The notes: generated by a model not told the origin, from the letters alone. DNA of 64,000 nt from Lumbricus rubellus (GCA_945859605.1 OX243822.1:3961696-4025695); one strand, 5' to 3'. Positions 41,896 through 55,627 are shown, counted from the stretch's first letter. Made by a program: numbers and translations.

Positions 41896-44530
41896 ACGAA
41901 ATATCACAAGCAATAATTATTTACAAGACTGTCTTGGGTTTTTAGTGCACATGTATGCGCTGAAGCGATGAACCACGAGCTTAAAATGTCCACACTGAAA
42001 TTTTCGTCATCATGTATTTTACAGAACGATACTTTTTTATCTATATAAAATATTTTGAAAAATCTAGATCCGTCTTGAAACCTAACAATAAAACACACGG
42101 TTCTTGATGCAGTATCACTATCACAAGCGACTGAATTCAATGATGTCTGTCACTCTTTTCAATTTCTTGCGACAGAATGTAACTTACATTTCTCAGATGC
42201 ATTTCCTGCGTATTATCATCGCGGTGACGAGGCACATCATTCCAATTATAAATGGCAGAGTCTTACCAGGGCTGCTTTAAAGAACTTTTTATAACTGCAC
42301 AACGCTTTCTCTCATTTCCCATCATTCATGGTAAATTGTATTAAAATTTGTTTAGCATTGACCCGAGAAGCGACGCGACGCTACCGATCGCTTTGCTGTG
42401 ATGATGAATTTTTGGATCGTCAATGATTTGCGATATTCTGATTCCCTATTGGGCTTGAGGCTGCTAGTGAAAAATGGAATAAAATGATTTTCTTAAGAGT
42501 CCCATCTTTATATAGCAATGGTTGTCTTTGTTTTAAAGGTGCTTTAACACAACGACTTATAATCTTCTTTTTTATTGTTCTGCCCTTACGCAGGTCCAAG
42601 TTTCCAACGACACCATTCTTGTCTATTCTGTGCTTTTTTGGATGCCGTATATCTTTGCACTGGTTGTCCACTTGAAGCCGAATGTAGAATCTCTTCTGCT
42701 TTTCCATGAACCTAGTCAGTGCCCTACACACTTGCAATGGTAATTCTGGCTCCTGATGCTTTTCCAGGTATCTCGAACCATTTCAAAGTCGTCTCGATGT
42801 GATGATGACGTTTGTGTCGTCAGCGTATTGCAATAATCTGGTCTCCTCTTTGGCTGAAGAAAGCAGGAAGATACTGTTACAGCGATGTTATGAGAGCCAA
42901 AAAATCAATTTCATACGGCGTCCCACATTTATATAGCGTCGGCTGTTTACCTTTAAAAGGTATTTTAAAAGAGCGATTTAAAATTTATTTAGTCCAATTA
43001 GTTTTGTTATTCTATAATTAATAAATAATCATTAATTTTCGTAGTACAATTTATGCTATCGTGCTCATTATGAATATTATTTTGTTCTATAATATTATGC
43101 CAAAGCGATGTTTAGAAGACGGGTAAATTATACTACGCGAAGTCTTTGTAAAACACCCGTTTAACAATGAAACTTAGAATTTATTAGAGTATATGTTCCG
43201 GAAAGATTCAACTTTCTTCACGTAGTTTGTATGGCTCTCGCATTATGTATCCTTCCATCATCATCTATATAGTGAAGCAGTGTCAGTAGCCTATAATTAT
43301 AGATATCTGACTTTTCTATAATACTGCATCAATTAGCACTGTGTATGAATCCGATTTGACCAGGGTCTATGACAACAGAGGCCGTTACCCTGAACAGAAA
43401 TTTGCTTGGCATATTACAGCACTTAATAAATGCGTTCAATCCGTATATATTGGCGATCTGATGCCGAATGGAGGATCTTTTCTGCTTTCCATGAACCAAC
43501 GCAAAGTTCTACACACTTCCCAATGTTAAAATCCTGGCTCCTGATACCTTTCCATAGATGCAGGACCGCATCAAAGATGTCTCGATTGATGTCTCTGATG
43601 TGACGATGAATTGTGGGTCGCCAGAGTATTATAATGATTATTATATTCTTATCTCTTCCTCGGCTAATCTAAGAGTCAGCAGTCAGTAACTGTTATGCCG
43701 ATTAACAAAGGACTATGCCAATGAAGTAATTGATTTCCTATTGAGTCCCACATTTATATAAAAATGGTTATCTTAGTTTTAAAGGTGTCTAAAAAGAACG
43801 ATTTATAATTTATTTAGTCGAATGAATATTTATTTTATGAATGGATCCGATTTGACCAGGGTCTATGACAACAAAGGTCGTTACCCTGGACAGAAATTTG
43901 CTCGGCATATTAGAGCACTTATGAGCAAGGTACTAGACCAGTAGTAGTAGCACTTTTTTACAGTAATGAATCATCATTTTTTGGCGTTTGTTGTCATGCT
44001 CATTATGACGGCAGAAAAATTTGTTCTCATATGCCACATCGATGTTCAAAAGACGGAATAGATTCGGCGCAGTGGGAATATCTGTGGCGGTGGAGCTGGA
44101 AGGTTCGATTTTCGAATCCACCTCGCTTCGTAGGGACCTTGGGCAAGTCCTTCACTCACAATTGCTCAGCGCTTCGGCGTGAAACTCCAATGCATTGTCC
44201 TGTTTGGCTGAAGGAAGCTGGAAGATACTGCTACAGCGATTAAAGGGTATGTTAGAAGAGTATGAAACACAAATTTTGCGATGTCCCACTTTTATATAAA
44301 ATCAGCCGTCTTTCTTTTAAAGGTAGTTAAAAAGAGAGATTTTAAATTTATTTAGTTCAATGAGTATTTTTTTCTATAATTAATAATTCATCATTAAATT
44401 TTTATGGAGCAATAATTTTTGCTCTCGTGCTCATTATGAATATTTTTTCTCATAATATTATGCCAAATCGTTGTTTAGAAGACGGGTAAATGATGACGAA
44501 TTGATGATGATGGCAAGACTTTCTGCGGCG
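41896..44530. repeat. array of motif-bearing repeat units
   Basis: A cores on the plus strand at 42530, 42951, 43776 and 44315 and a B core on the minus strand at 43150. The order A, reversed B about 195 bp on, then A about 600-750 bp on recurs at 49.7-50.5 and 54.5-55.4 kb, which are copies of this stretch. LINE tail scraps lie at 42545-42640 (minus). No host gene. Confidence 0.7.
44081..44208 (+). repeat. SINE fragment
   Basis: Matches 55628-55750 (GGAAGGTTCGATTTTCGAATC, GGCGTGAAACTCCAATG) but is cut at about 44207, where it joins the TTTGGCTGAAGGAAGC block. Confidence 0.75.
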
Positions 44531-44539
44531 CTCAGGCAT

Positions 44540-44860
44540 ATTGCAAATAGTTACGAATGGAGGAGGCGGAAGATGAACACGAGGATGAAGTGAAGGTTGA
44601 GGACGATGACTAGTAGGACGAGGAGGACGAGTGCGGGGACGAGGACGAGGACGAGAGTGAGGACGAGAAGGAGCCTAGGAGGATGAGCAGGAGGAGGAGC
44701 CTAGAAGGATGAGGAGGATGAGGAGTAGGACGAGGACGAGAGGGAGGACTAGAAGGAGCCTAGGAGGATGTGGAGGAGGAGGAGGAGGAGGAGGAGGACG
44801 AGAAGAGAGGACGATGACGAGGAGGAGGAGGAGGACCATGGAGTGCTATTGGTAAAGAAA
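44540..44860. repeat. purine-rich (GAGGAC)n-like tract
   Basis: Plus strand nearly all G/A with regular C: GAGGACGAG and GGAGCCTAG units. ORFs across it are low complexity. Confidence 0.8.
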
Positions 44861-45271
44861 GTGGCAGACGACGAAAATTTGGAGCCTGGATAAGCTGAAG
44901 AGTAGAAGGATGAAGAGAAAGATGATTTGGAAGAGAAAGTTGATATAAGGTTAAAAGAAAAGAGAAAATGGGAAAATGGGAAGGAATTGTGAAGACGACG
45001 ATGAGAATAGATGAATGAAACTTGACAGGTTTAACGGACAAAGAAGAGATTAAGTATAACAGACCCTTAGACCAACCCACAACAAAGTGTGCAAAGTACT
45101 AGCGACTTGGTTTTCTTGTTCTCGGCATATGAGCGTGTGTTTATAACCAGTCTTCTCCGTTGCCTGCTCAATTGCTCATCTCCCCGTCCACAACATTCGC
45201 TTCATACTAGAATCAATTCGGTTAAAGGCGCAGAGACGAGGGGAACAGTGAACGCTGATATCCCTTTGTAT

Positions 45272-46282
45272 GGTGACCCGTCATAATAGCCCCGTCAAAA
45301 CAGCCCCGTCAAAACAGCCCCGTCATAATCGCCCAGCGACAAAATAGCCCCGTCATAATCGCCCAAGGACAAAACAGCCCAGAAAAATTCAGTTCCCGAC
45401 AAAATAGCCCCGTCAAAATAGCCCCGTCAAAACAGCCCGTGTAAACAGCTCCGCGAAAACAGTCCAGTCATAGACGACACGGACAACTATTTCAGATATA
45501 TAAAAACATTCATCCAGCTTCTTCTGTCATCCATTTCTTAAGCGTTTTATCATTCATCAACCTTCTATTTAAGATCTATAAAACCTTCATCCAGCTACCA
45601 TTTCTGAAGTGTTTTATCTGAATCAGGTTTTTTTAAAGGATCTAAAAATTAATCGGAGCTGGATGAAGGTTTTATAGATCTTAAATAGAAGCTGGTTGAA
45701 TGATAAAATGCTTAAGAAATGGAAGCGGGATGAAGGTATTTATATTTTAAATAGAAACTGGATGGATGATCAAACGCTTGAGAAATCGAAGCTGGATGAA
45801 GGTTTTTTTAGATCTTAAATAGAAGCTGGATGAATGGTAAAACGCTTAAGAAATAGAAGCGGGATGAAGGTATTTATATTATAAATAGAAACTGGATGGA
45901 TGATCAAACGCTTGAGAAATCGAAGCTGGATTAAGGTTGTCTAGATCTTAAATAGAAGCTGGATGTATGATAAACGCGAAGTTCGTTTACCAATGCGATC
46001 ATTTCCGGAAGTCATCTTAAACTTTACAAGCATTATTTTCACCAATTCGGCTTCCTTAATTAAAAAGACGTTAATTTTGTCGGTCTACTTTTTTACGAAA
46101 ATCGTGTTATTCCGCGACTTTGTCGGTCCCCGACAAAATAGCCCCGGGCTGTTCTGACGGGGCTATTTTGACGGGGCTGTTTTGTCGTTGGGCGATTATG
46201 ACGGGGCTGTTTTGTCGTTGGGCGATTATGACGGGGCTGTTTTGACGGGGCTATTTTGACCGGGCTATTATGACGGGGTGCC
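45272..46282. mobile_element. foldback-type element with modular inverted ends
   Basis: Flanked by a 10-bp duplication CCCTTTGTAT (45262-45271 and 46283-46292). Both ends are long and built from short modules GCCCCGTCAAAACA, GCCCCGTCATAATCG and CGACAAAATA, inverted relative to each other (about 200 bp left, 160 bp right). The middle has several units of about 60 bp with AGAAGCTGGATGAA and AAATAGAAGC, some inverted. 1011 bp, no transposase. The duplication length points to a MULE-like or other 9-10 bp class, not hAT. Confidence 0.85.
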
Positions 46283-46379
46283 CCCTTTGTATATATCTTC
46301 AGTTCAGAACATACCTTGGTGTTTTTATTGACTAAAAAAATAGGCATATACTGTTGATAATTATTGAAAACTCGTTCTG

Positions 46380-46950
46380 AAATAGAGCCATTAGAAGCAA
46401 CTTATGCCAGGTCATCAAAAAGTCTGTTTCCATTTGTTTCAATGCTGTCCATGCTTCGAACCCTGCTCAGTAAAGGCACGCGACAATGCTCAACCTTTCA
46501 CAATCGACCGATATGAAGCGAGGCGACACTAGCGACACCATGCGGTTGCTCGATTCAACATAACTGAAGCGTTTGCCATTGTTGATTGCTCGCCATTTTA
46601 TTCCCGTTCGCCATAAAATTTTGGTCCTGTTCAACTAAATAACTCCTGCTACTCGACGTTCCCATATTCTTATAGAAATTTGCTTCAACGTTTAACGGGT
46701 GTTTTATGTAGACCAATTTTTCTAGTAGCTTTTTTGATATAGGTTCAGTTTCAGGACATTGCGATGACGATGCATGAAGAAAATGGTGCACGAGCTACCA
46801 AAGCGAATAATATTTTAAGCGTCGTCCCATTTAGATACATAGCATTGGAAGCATCAATTTTAAGGGTGTTCAACGAGAACGATCAATGATTTACTTTATT
46901 CAACTGAATATTTATTTTATAATCAGCTGAATTACCCGGCGTTGCCTGAT
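46380..46950 (+). repeat. motif unit: B 46690, A 46857
   Basis: Complete unit: GCGACACCATGCGG block, B core with TTCTTATAGA box, GACCAATTTTTCTAGTAGC, A core, then AACGAGAACGATCAATGATT. Ends at the GAATTACCCGGCGTTGCC border. Confidence 0.7.
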
Positions 46951-46956
46951 GATTAG

Positions 46957-47212
<256 letters not shown>

Positions 47213-47442
47213 CAACGACGACGATGATTACAATTCGGATGATCGCAAGTTACTACACGATTCGAATACAACTTTTGGCAGCCATGCAAGGCGCCCATCA
47301 AGTCCCACTAATCTGAGGAATGGAAGGTTGAGTGATCCACTGTAGAATAAGCAAGGCTATACGTATTGACGATGCATCAATCTATTGCGCTATAGAACTC
47401 TTGCTCAATGTCCCTGTGCACTTATAGGAACCGTCTTATGAG

Positions 47443-47802
47443 CAGCGTTGTCACCCTGAAAAATAAAAAAACCCAAGTTGGTCGGTCGCAAAAACCCAAG
47501 AAAACCCAAGTTGCCGAAATATGCCAAAATTTTTATAATTTCTCGTCCGAAAATTTCTGATGTCCTTTTTTTAGTCATTCGGCCCAAATCTTCAGAAAAT
47601 ATCCAACAATTTTCGGTTCCCAAGCAAAAAAAACAAATTTTGCCCGAAAAACCCATTTCCCAAGTTCCGAGGAAAAAAGCAAAACAATTTTGGGCTGAAA
47701 AAAAAACAAGAAAACCCAAGTTCTTCGCAAAAAACCCCCATTTTTCAAGTTCGGATAAAAAAAACAAGATCTTGAAGAAAAACACAACGAGTGGCAACAC
47801 TG
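47443..47802. mobile_element. hAT-like MITE, CAGTGTTGCCAC type
   Basis: Ends CAGCGTTGTCAC and, reverse-complemented, CAGTGTTGCCAC. 8-mers CTTATGAG (47435-47442) and CTTAGGAG (47803-47810) match at 7 of 8. The related inverted segment at about 28228 lacks the insert. Interior rich in AACCCAAGTT phrases; no coding. Confidence 0.88.
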
Positions 47803-47981
47803 CTTAGGAGGAGATGGAGGGTTTACCGCTATAACCATTCGAATGCAGAGTCCCACTATGACAAGGAATCTAGCCCGATAATCAATTACCATTCGTGTTT
47901 CACAGTTTATATGCAATGGTTAAAACCGTTATAAAGGTGTTGAACTAGGCCTCTCATCGGTAATATTATTGTAAGTTAATG

Positions 47982-48209
47982 ACTTGTTTGTTTGCATGTG
48001 CACTTGATATGGCGCACCTTCAAGCTCCAAACTCGGAGGCGCTCCTGACTGCAGCGCGGACACTAAATCGGAGTTTCACGCCAAAGCACATGAGTATAAT
48101 TGCGAGCGAATGACTTACTTAAGGTCCATACTAGGCGTCTTGAGGTGGATTCGAATCTGCAACCCTCCGGCTGCAAGGCAGCGAACGTACACTACACCAC
48201 CGCTCCCCA
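47982..48209 (-). repeat. tRNA-derived SINE
   Basis: Minus-strand relative of 27830-28053, with GATTCGAATCC (about 48150) and GGAGTTTCACGCC reversed. Part of the inverted duplication, so the two copies descend from one insertion. Confidence 0.85.
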
Positions 48210-48489
48210 CAATGTTACCTCATACACAGTAACCGTCTCAGATGAGAATCATTAGATGCATAGAGCTGAACCCTGTACACTCCACGGTTCACAAGGCGAG
48301 TGTTCTAACACTGTTGCAGTAGTTCGGTTTTACGACACTGTGCGGTGACATTGATAAAATTACCGTCGCCTTCCTCCATCGTACAGGATTTGGACTGACA
48401 CTAATTAGAGAAAGGGAAGTGGTGGAATTTAACAAAACCAATCCGTATTAATTACTTAACTCAATTCTTAACGACAGCAGATTATCTTT

Positions 48490-48780
48490 TCCCTACTTCT
48501 TCTTTACGTTCTCTGCCAATTGGCAGGTCCAAACGTCCAATGTTTCCACTTTTCCCGCTGTTGTGCCATGTCCTTCAGTTCTCTGTATAATAATAATAAT
48601 CGCCGGTATATGCGATGCCCCATGGGCGAAGAAGCCGAAGGACGAACGATGGAGGACATCGACGCTGGGAGATGGTGTCTCCAGAAAAAAACACCGAGAG
48701 GAAGGAAACGGGAACCCACCTCTCTACATTTCCCAAGATAAACGTACAATGGATCTTTTCCCTACTATAATTATAATAAA
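48490..48780 (-). pseudogene. LINE C-terminal scrap, low confidence
   Basis: Minus-strand frame LYRELKDMAQQREKWKHWTF resembles the last residues of LINE proteins. This stretch interrupts the inverted duplication with 26.3-28.3 kb, so it arrived later. Confidence 0.4.
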
Positions 48781-50830
48781 ATATTATACGCGTGGTTTTT
48801 ACAAGCTTATAAAACAACGTTGACTCTGTTTTAGAGGTGTGTAAGCTGCACAATGAACATTAAGAATTAATCCTATATCACTTCAAATGCGTATAATTGT
48901 ACATCAACGTTTGGAGCAGAATCCACTTATCTATTCGACAAATTTATATTGGTCTTCATTATCTGTAAGAAAAACCTGCGTGTGAATTTACTCCAACACT
49001 TTTCTAATTATGCAATTAAGGAGCTATGACCTTTGTTAGTTCAGTTGCAAACGCACAAAGGGAGATCGGAAAATAATGAAAATAATGACCATCGAGAAGT
49101 GACGCGAAGCTACAAATATCTTTGCTGTGATGATGAATTTTTTGGTCGCCAATGATTTTCGATATTCTGATCCTCTATTCGGCTTGAGGCTGCGGTGACT
49201 AAGGAAATGGGTGTAAACTGATTTTCTGAGGCGTCCCACTTTTATATAGAATTGGTTGTCTTAGTTTTAAAGGTGCTTTAAGACAACGACTTATTATAAT
49301 CTTCGTTTTTGGTGTTCTGCCCTTACGCAGGTCCAAGTTTCCAACGATACGATTCTTGTCTATTCTGTGCTTTTTTTGGATGCCGTATATCTTTGCACAG
49401 CATGGTTGTCTACTTGAAGCCGAAGGGAGAATCTCTTCTGATTTTCCATGGACCGAGTCAGAGCCCGGCCCACTTGCAATGGTTAATTCGGGCTCCTGAT
49501 GCCTTTCCAGGTCTCTAGAACCACATCAAAGTCGTCTCTATTGATTTCTTTGATGCGATGATGACGTTTGTGTCGTCAGCGTATTGCAATATTCTGATAT
49601 CCTCTTTGGCTGAAGGAAGCTGGAAGATACTGTTACGGCGATTAAATGATACATGTGAGTTATAGAAGCCAAAAAAACATTTTTTTATCACGTCCCCACA
49701 TTTATATAACAGGGGCTATCTATCTTTTAAAGGTATTTAAAAAAGAGCGATGTCAAATTTATTTAGTTCAATGAGTATTTTTCTATAATTAAAAACTTAT
49801 CGTTTCATAGTACAATTTATGCTATCGTGCTTATTATGAATATTGTTCTATAATATTATGCCAAATCGATGTTTAGAAGACGGGTAAATTAGGCAACGTG
49901 GAGTCTTTGTAAAACACCCGTTTATCAATGAAACTTATAATTTATTATGTTATAAGTTTCGGAAATGTTGGTCCCGTAGCTTCTAAGGCATTCGCTTTAT
50001 GTACCCTGCCATCATCATCGTCTAGTAAAACAGTGTCAGTAGCCTATAATTATAGATATCTGACTTTTTCTATGATACAATAATCAGCACTATATAGATG
50101 GATCCGATTTGACCAGAGTCTATGACAACAGAGGCCGTTACCTTAGACAGAAATTTGCTTGGCATATTACAGCACTTGATAAATGCGTTCAATCCGAATT
50201 GTAGATGCCGTATATCTTGGCGATTTGATACCGAAGGGAGGATCTTTTCTGCTTTCATGGACCAATGCAAAGTTCTACACAATTCCCATTGTTAAACCTG
50301 GCTTCTGATACTTTTCCATAGATGTAGAAACGTATCAAAGATGTCTCGATTGATGTCTCTGATGTGACGATGAAGTGTGGGTCGCCAGAGTATAATGGTT
50401 ATATTCTTATCTCCTCCTCGGCTAGTCTAAGAGGCAGCAGTCAGATACTGTTACGGCGATTAAGGGACATGGCATTTGAACGAAGTAACCGATTCCCTAC
50501 GGCGTCCAATACTTATATAAAATTGGTTATATTGGTTTTAAAGGTGTCTAAAAAGAACGATTTATAATCTATTTATTCAAATAAGTATTTGTTTCACAGT
50601 TAATGGATCATAGTTTTATAGCGTTTGTTGTCATGCTCATTATGACGGCAGGAAAATTTGTCCTCATATAGATGTTCATAAGACGGAATAGATTCTGCGC
50701 AAGGCACTCCCAGTCCAATGTTCTGTTCTCGGCATATTAGCGTCTTATTTGCCTGCTGATCTCCTCTCCACAACATTCGCTTCATACTAGTCAAAGGCAG
50801 AGGACCAGATAACACTCATATCCCATTGAT
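48781..50830. repeat. array of motif-bearing units
   Basis: A cores at 48828, 49264, 49724 and 50535 (plus), reversed B at 49914. LINE tail scrap at 49300-49370 on the minus strand. Contains short worn blocks shared with 42-44 and 54-55.6 kb. No gene. Confidence 0.65.
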
Positions 50831-50849
50831 TGCATGTATATAAATATAC

Positions 50850-50854
<5 letters not shown>

Positions 50855-50907
<53 letters not shown>
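50855..50907. repeat. (TA)n left of inserted element
   Basis: TA run ending at the ACTAGCTGTACCCGGC border. Confidence 0.9.
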
Positions 50908-50908
<1 letters not shown>

Positions 50909-51660
50909 TAGCTGTACCCGGCCACGCGTTGCTGTGGCAGAAAAGCCCTCCACCTCCCCGCCCCTCCCCACCCCATTTTCACACATTTCAATTTATTTTG
51001 AGCACTTCCGGTTATCAAAAAACAACTCAATTGGTATAAAAAATTAGCCCTAAACGCCCTCTATAGAATAACATAATTTATTTCTCTTATAAAATAATCC
51101 ATGAATATGTTATAATAGAAAAAAACATGTAAATTTTACGAAAATAAAACACCTTTTTATATATTTTATTTTATTTTGAGCACTTCCGGTTGTCAAAAGA
51201 CAACTCAGTGACAACCAAAATGTAGCCCCATATTCCCTCTATAGAGTGGTATAATTTGTTTCTCTTAATATAAAGTGACTAAAAAGATATAGACGAAAAT
51301 CTAGGTGGTGGTATCCACCCCCTGGTACCTCTGGTATAATGGGTATAACTTTTGAACGGTGCGAGATATCATCTCACATTTTACCTCAAAATGTGTGCCA
51401 ATGAACCCCCTACAGCTACCTAAAACGTCAATTTTTTCTTTCATACGGAACAAGTTTGAAATCGAAAAAACCTAGGGGGTGGATACCCCCTTCTGGTAGT
51501 TCGAGGATTAAAAGATTGCGCTTTTTCACAAAAAGCATTTTGCAAACTCGGCCGTACTGGAACAGAACGTTTTGGCAAAGTTTCGAAAGTAATCGGTGAA
51601 GTATGTTCTGAGATCCTTGAAGCCGACTCAAACGCGGTTACATTTTTATTTATATAGATT
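50908..51660. mobile_element. element inserted within (TA)n
   Basis: Begins CTAGCTGTACCCGGCCACGC and ends TTTATTTATATAGATT, with TA runs on both sides. The opening phrase is widespread in invertebrate genomes at microsatellite-bordered repeats; the class is unclear to me. The phrase GAGCACTTCCGGTT occurs twice inside (51000 and 51178). No long ORF. Confidence 0.6.
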
Positions 51661-51667
51661 TACTATG

Positions 51668-51668
<1 letters not shown>

Positions 51669-51754
<86 letters not shown>
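51669..51754. repeat. (TA)n right of inserted element
   Basis: About 42 TA units followed by a LINE/SINE-like tail GTGCCCCTTCAAGG. Confidence 0.9.
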
Positions 51755-51758
<4 letters not shown>

Positions 51759-52139
51759 CCCCTTCAAGGTTACTACAGGAGCGCTCCAGACCCAACATTG
51801 GCAACAACGGCTGATAAGTACTGTTTTAAAGCTACAATAAAAAGGCATATGTACATAGACAGTGGAAGTCCATTCCATACCATCGAAACAGTGATTGACA
51901 GTTAAATGCTCGATGCTTTCTGAGAACAGTTTCTTGCTCGTTAAATGAGGAATGAGTTTGAAATTAGTTGAATTAGTAATTATATATTATATATAATTAT
52001 AATAAATAATAAGTGGGAATATCTGGGCAGTGTTTGTGTTGGCGCTATATAAATCAAGTCCACTGGCAAAATGCTTATGAAACAGCGATTCAATGCGGTT
52101 GCATTCTGCTGTACCTTCACGACGAAATATATCAACGAT

Positions 52140-52310
52140 GATTAGATGATAATCATAATAATGCAGATGATGACGACGACAAAGACGAGCATCGTCGTCG
52201 TCGACGACGATGATGATGACGACTACGACGACGATGATGTTGTTGTTGATGATGTTGTTTTTGATGGCGATGACTATGACGACGATGAGGACGTAGACGA
52301 TGACAGTATT
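52140..52310. repeat. (GAC/GAT)n tract
   Basis: Imperfect GAT/GAC triplets; Asp-rich and Arg/His-rich ORFs are artefacts. Confidence 0.85.
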
Positions 52311-53004
52311 GCAGGTCACACTTTTTAAAACTCATACTAGGGCCTAACAGTGTTTTAGAGGTGTGTAAGCTGCACAGTGAACAATAAGAAATTATTAATC
52401 TAATACCACTTCAACTGCTTATAATAGTATTGCAACGACGTTTGGAACAGCATACCTACGTTTCTATCCGTCAATTATTAAGGTTTTCTTATCTGTAAGT
52501 GAAACCTGCGTCTAAATTTACTCCAACACATTTCTAATTACGTAACTTTGGAGGCATGGCCTTTGTTAGTTAAGTTGCAAACGCACAATGGGAGATCGAA
52601 AAATAATTAGACATAACACTGAGTTGGTCATAATCGAGCGTCAAGAAGTGACGCTACCGATTTCTTTGCTGTGATGATGAATTATTGGGTAGTCAGAAGA
52701 TTTCAATATTCTGATTCTCTATAATTAGATATTCGGCTTGAGGCAGGGAGTGACCTGATTTTCTGCGGCGTTACATAATTCAATTATAGAATTGGCTGCT
52801 TTTGTTTTAAAGGTGTTTTAAGACAAGAAGTTTTCAAACTGTGGTCCGCTGTGATGATGAATTTTTGGGTCGTCAATAATTTTTTCAATATTTTGATCCC
52901 CTATTTGGCTTGAGGCTGCTCGTGAAAAAAGGAATGAACTGATTTTCTTAAGAGTCCCATCTTTATATAGCAACAGATGTCTTCGTTTTAAAGGTGTTTT
53001 ATGA

Positions 53005-53470
53005 CAACGACTTTTATTCTTCGTTTTAGTGTTCTACCCTTACGCAGGTCCAAGATTCAAACGACACCATTCTTGTCTGTTCTCTTCTTTCCCCTTGATT
53101 TCTTTATATCCTGGTCCTTTTTCTATGTCCATCGACCAGTTCATTATCATCTTTCTTGGTCTTCCTGGTGGTTTCTTTCCTTCCATTCTTCCCTCAAGAA
53201 CAGTCCTCGAGAGCGAGTCTCCCCTCAACATGTGCCCCAGTTCTTCTCCCTCTTCCGTGTTGTCTCAAGCAGCGTTCTTTCTTCTTACACCAGTTGCAGC
53301 ACGTCTTCATTGGTTTTGTAGTCCATCCAGCTAATCTTGGCCATTCTTCTCCGCAACCACATTTCAAAAGCCGCAAGTCTTTCCTCTTTTGCTTTTGCCA
53401 TAGTCCACGTTTCTGCTCCATATAGCGCCACTTGCAATATAACTATTTAATCGAAGAAGTTTTTTTATAG
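53005..53470 (-). pseudogene. LINE reverse transcriptase C-terminal remnant
   Basis: Two frames, 53194-53421 then 53040-53231, give one protein tail: LAGWTTKPMKTCCNWCKKKERC, then MLRGDSLSRTVLEGRMEGKK, PPGRPRKMIMNWSMDIEKG and NRQEWCRLNLGPA. The GRPRKM and MLRGDS phrases mark the post-RT region of an RTE-like LINE different from the one at 25.2 kb. Shorter scraps of the same end lie at 26870-27010, 37960-38030, 42545-42640 and 49295-49370, each about 50-60 bp from an A motif. Confidence 0.75.
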
Positions 53471-54833
53471 CTAATATATCATCATTTATACTTTTTATGG
53501 CAAATGTTTTTTGTCGCACACATCAAGACGTCAAGAAAATTGTTCTCATAATTATACCATATCGAAGTTGAGAAGATGGATTAGATTATATGTGGCTGTG
53601 TTCGCGATAACTTTTTTTACTTCTTTTAACTGCAAAGAAGTGCTTCTGAAACTACACAAAACCATTTAAAACTGCACATTTTGTGTACAACTGCACGTTA
53701 TAAAAACCCTGAGTCTTACCATTTAGTGTTCGAGAGTCGAGACAGTAAGTAGTATAGACGTTTAAAATGAGTGTACATGTATATATCAGCGAATCCAGTT
53801 TGACTTGATGTCAGCTAAGTCGAAGTTACTATTCGACGAGGAGTTGATGATGGTTTTCCGACTCAATAGTTTTAAAGGTTACGAGACAATTTTTTACGTC
53901 GTTCCAAACTTATATAACGTTGGTTGCCTATTTTTTAAAGGTGTTTAAAAAGAATGATTTAAAATATTATTTCAATCCATTGTTACATTGTTCCACGTGG
54001 TAAGATGGTGCAATTGCCGACGTACCATAAGTTCATAACTGCGAGCAGATGGCTGTGTTTACGACTGTCGCCTTGACCGACAACGTAAGTTGTCTTCCTC
54101 GGTGTAGATTTGCAGTCCGCATAATTCTTGCAAGCATAATAGCATCGACGTTTTTTCTGTTCTGCGTTCTCCCCGAAGAAGATGCCGTATTATAACTATG
54201 TTTTTCGATAGATGTCGATCAACATCAAAGTCGTCTCTCTGATGTGATGATGACATTTGTGTCATAAGCCTATTGCAACAATCTGGTCTCCTCTTTGGCT
54301 GAAGGAAGCTGGAAGATACTGTTACAGCAATTAAAGGATAAGTAACTGTTATAAGTGGAGAAGGCCCAGCGGAGGGAAGAGTGGCGACATTGGACAGCCG
54401 AACCTGCCTAGGGGCAGAGAACCAGAAGAAGAATAAGTAAAGAAACTAATTTTGTATGGCGTCAAACCTTAATTTATATAAATTCGGTTTTCTTACTTTT
54501 AAAGGTTTTTAAAAATAGCGATTTAAAATTTATTTATTTGAATTAGTATTTTTTCTTTAATTAATAATTCATCATTTCGTAGTACAAATTATGCTATTGT
54601 GCTCATTATGAATATTTGATCTAATAATATCTTGCCAAATCGATGTTTAGAAGACGGGTAAATTAGGCTACGCGGAGTCTTTGTAAAACACCCGTTTAAC
54701 AAAGAAACTTATAATTTATTATGGTGTAAGTTCCGGAAATGTTCAACTTGGTCACGTCGCTTTATGTACCCTTCCATCATCATCTAGTAAAACAGTGCCG
54801 GTAGCCTATAATTATAATACATGTAGATATCTG

Positions 54834-54983
54834 CAGTGCCAAAAGTTTAAAAAAGAAGTGCCAGGACGCCCCCTACATTTTCAGGTAGACTATGCTGGCC
54901 AAATAAGAGGCAGGACGGCATAGAGATTTGAAAATAAGTGCCAAGACGCCGTCTATGACCGTCCTGCCACACTTTAAGCCCTG
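54834..54983. mobile_element. hAT-like MITE, CAGGGCTTAAAGTGT family (copy 3)
   Basis: Perfect 8-bp duplication GATATCTG (54826-54833 and 54984-54991). Related units at 43310 and 50060 read TAGATATCTGAC without the insert. Confidence 0.92.
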
Positions 54984-55627
54984 GATATCTGACTTTTTCA
55001 ATGCTGCAAAAATCAGCACTATGAATGGATCCGATTTGACCAGGGTCCATGACAACAGAGGCCGTTAGTCCCCGTTACCCTGGACAGAAATTTGCTGGGC
55101 ATATTACAGCACTTAATAAATGCGTTCAACTCGATGCCGAAGGTAGGATCTTTTCTGCTTTCCATGGACCAAGGCAAATTTATATACACACTTCCCATTG
55201 TTAAAATCCTGGCTCATGATACCTTTCCATCAATGTAGAACCGCATCAATGTCGTCTGGATTGATGTCTCTGATGTCACGATATACATGACATTATGTTC
55301 TAATTATTCTAATCTCCTCCTCGGCTAGTCTAAGAGGCAGCAGTCAGATACTGTTACGGCGATTAAGGGACAATGTATACAGACGAAGCAATTGATTTTT
55401 CTGAGGTGTCCAACATTTATATAAAATTGCTCATCTTAGTTTTAAAGGTTTGTAAAAAGAACGATTTATAATTTATTGAATCAAACGAGTATTTATTTAA
55501 TAGTTAATGGATCATAATTTTATAGCGTTTGTTATCGTGCTCGTTATGACGGCACTAAAATTTGTCCTCATAATTATGCCACATCGATGTTCAAAAGACG
55601 GAATAGATTCTGTGCAGCGGGAATATC

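Noticed and set aside
47478..47916. 109- and 131-codon ORFs across the hAT-like MITE
   Set aside because: The ORFs cross the MITE borders and have no recognisable domain; the interior is repetitive AACCCAAG sequence.
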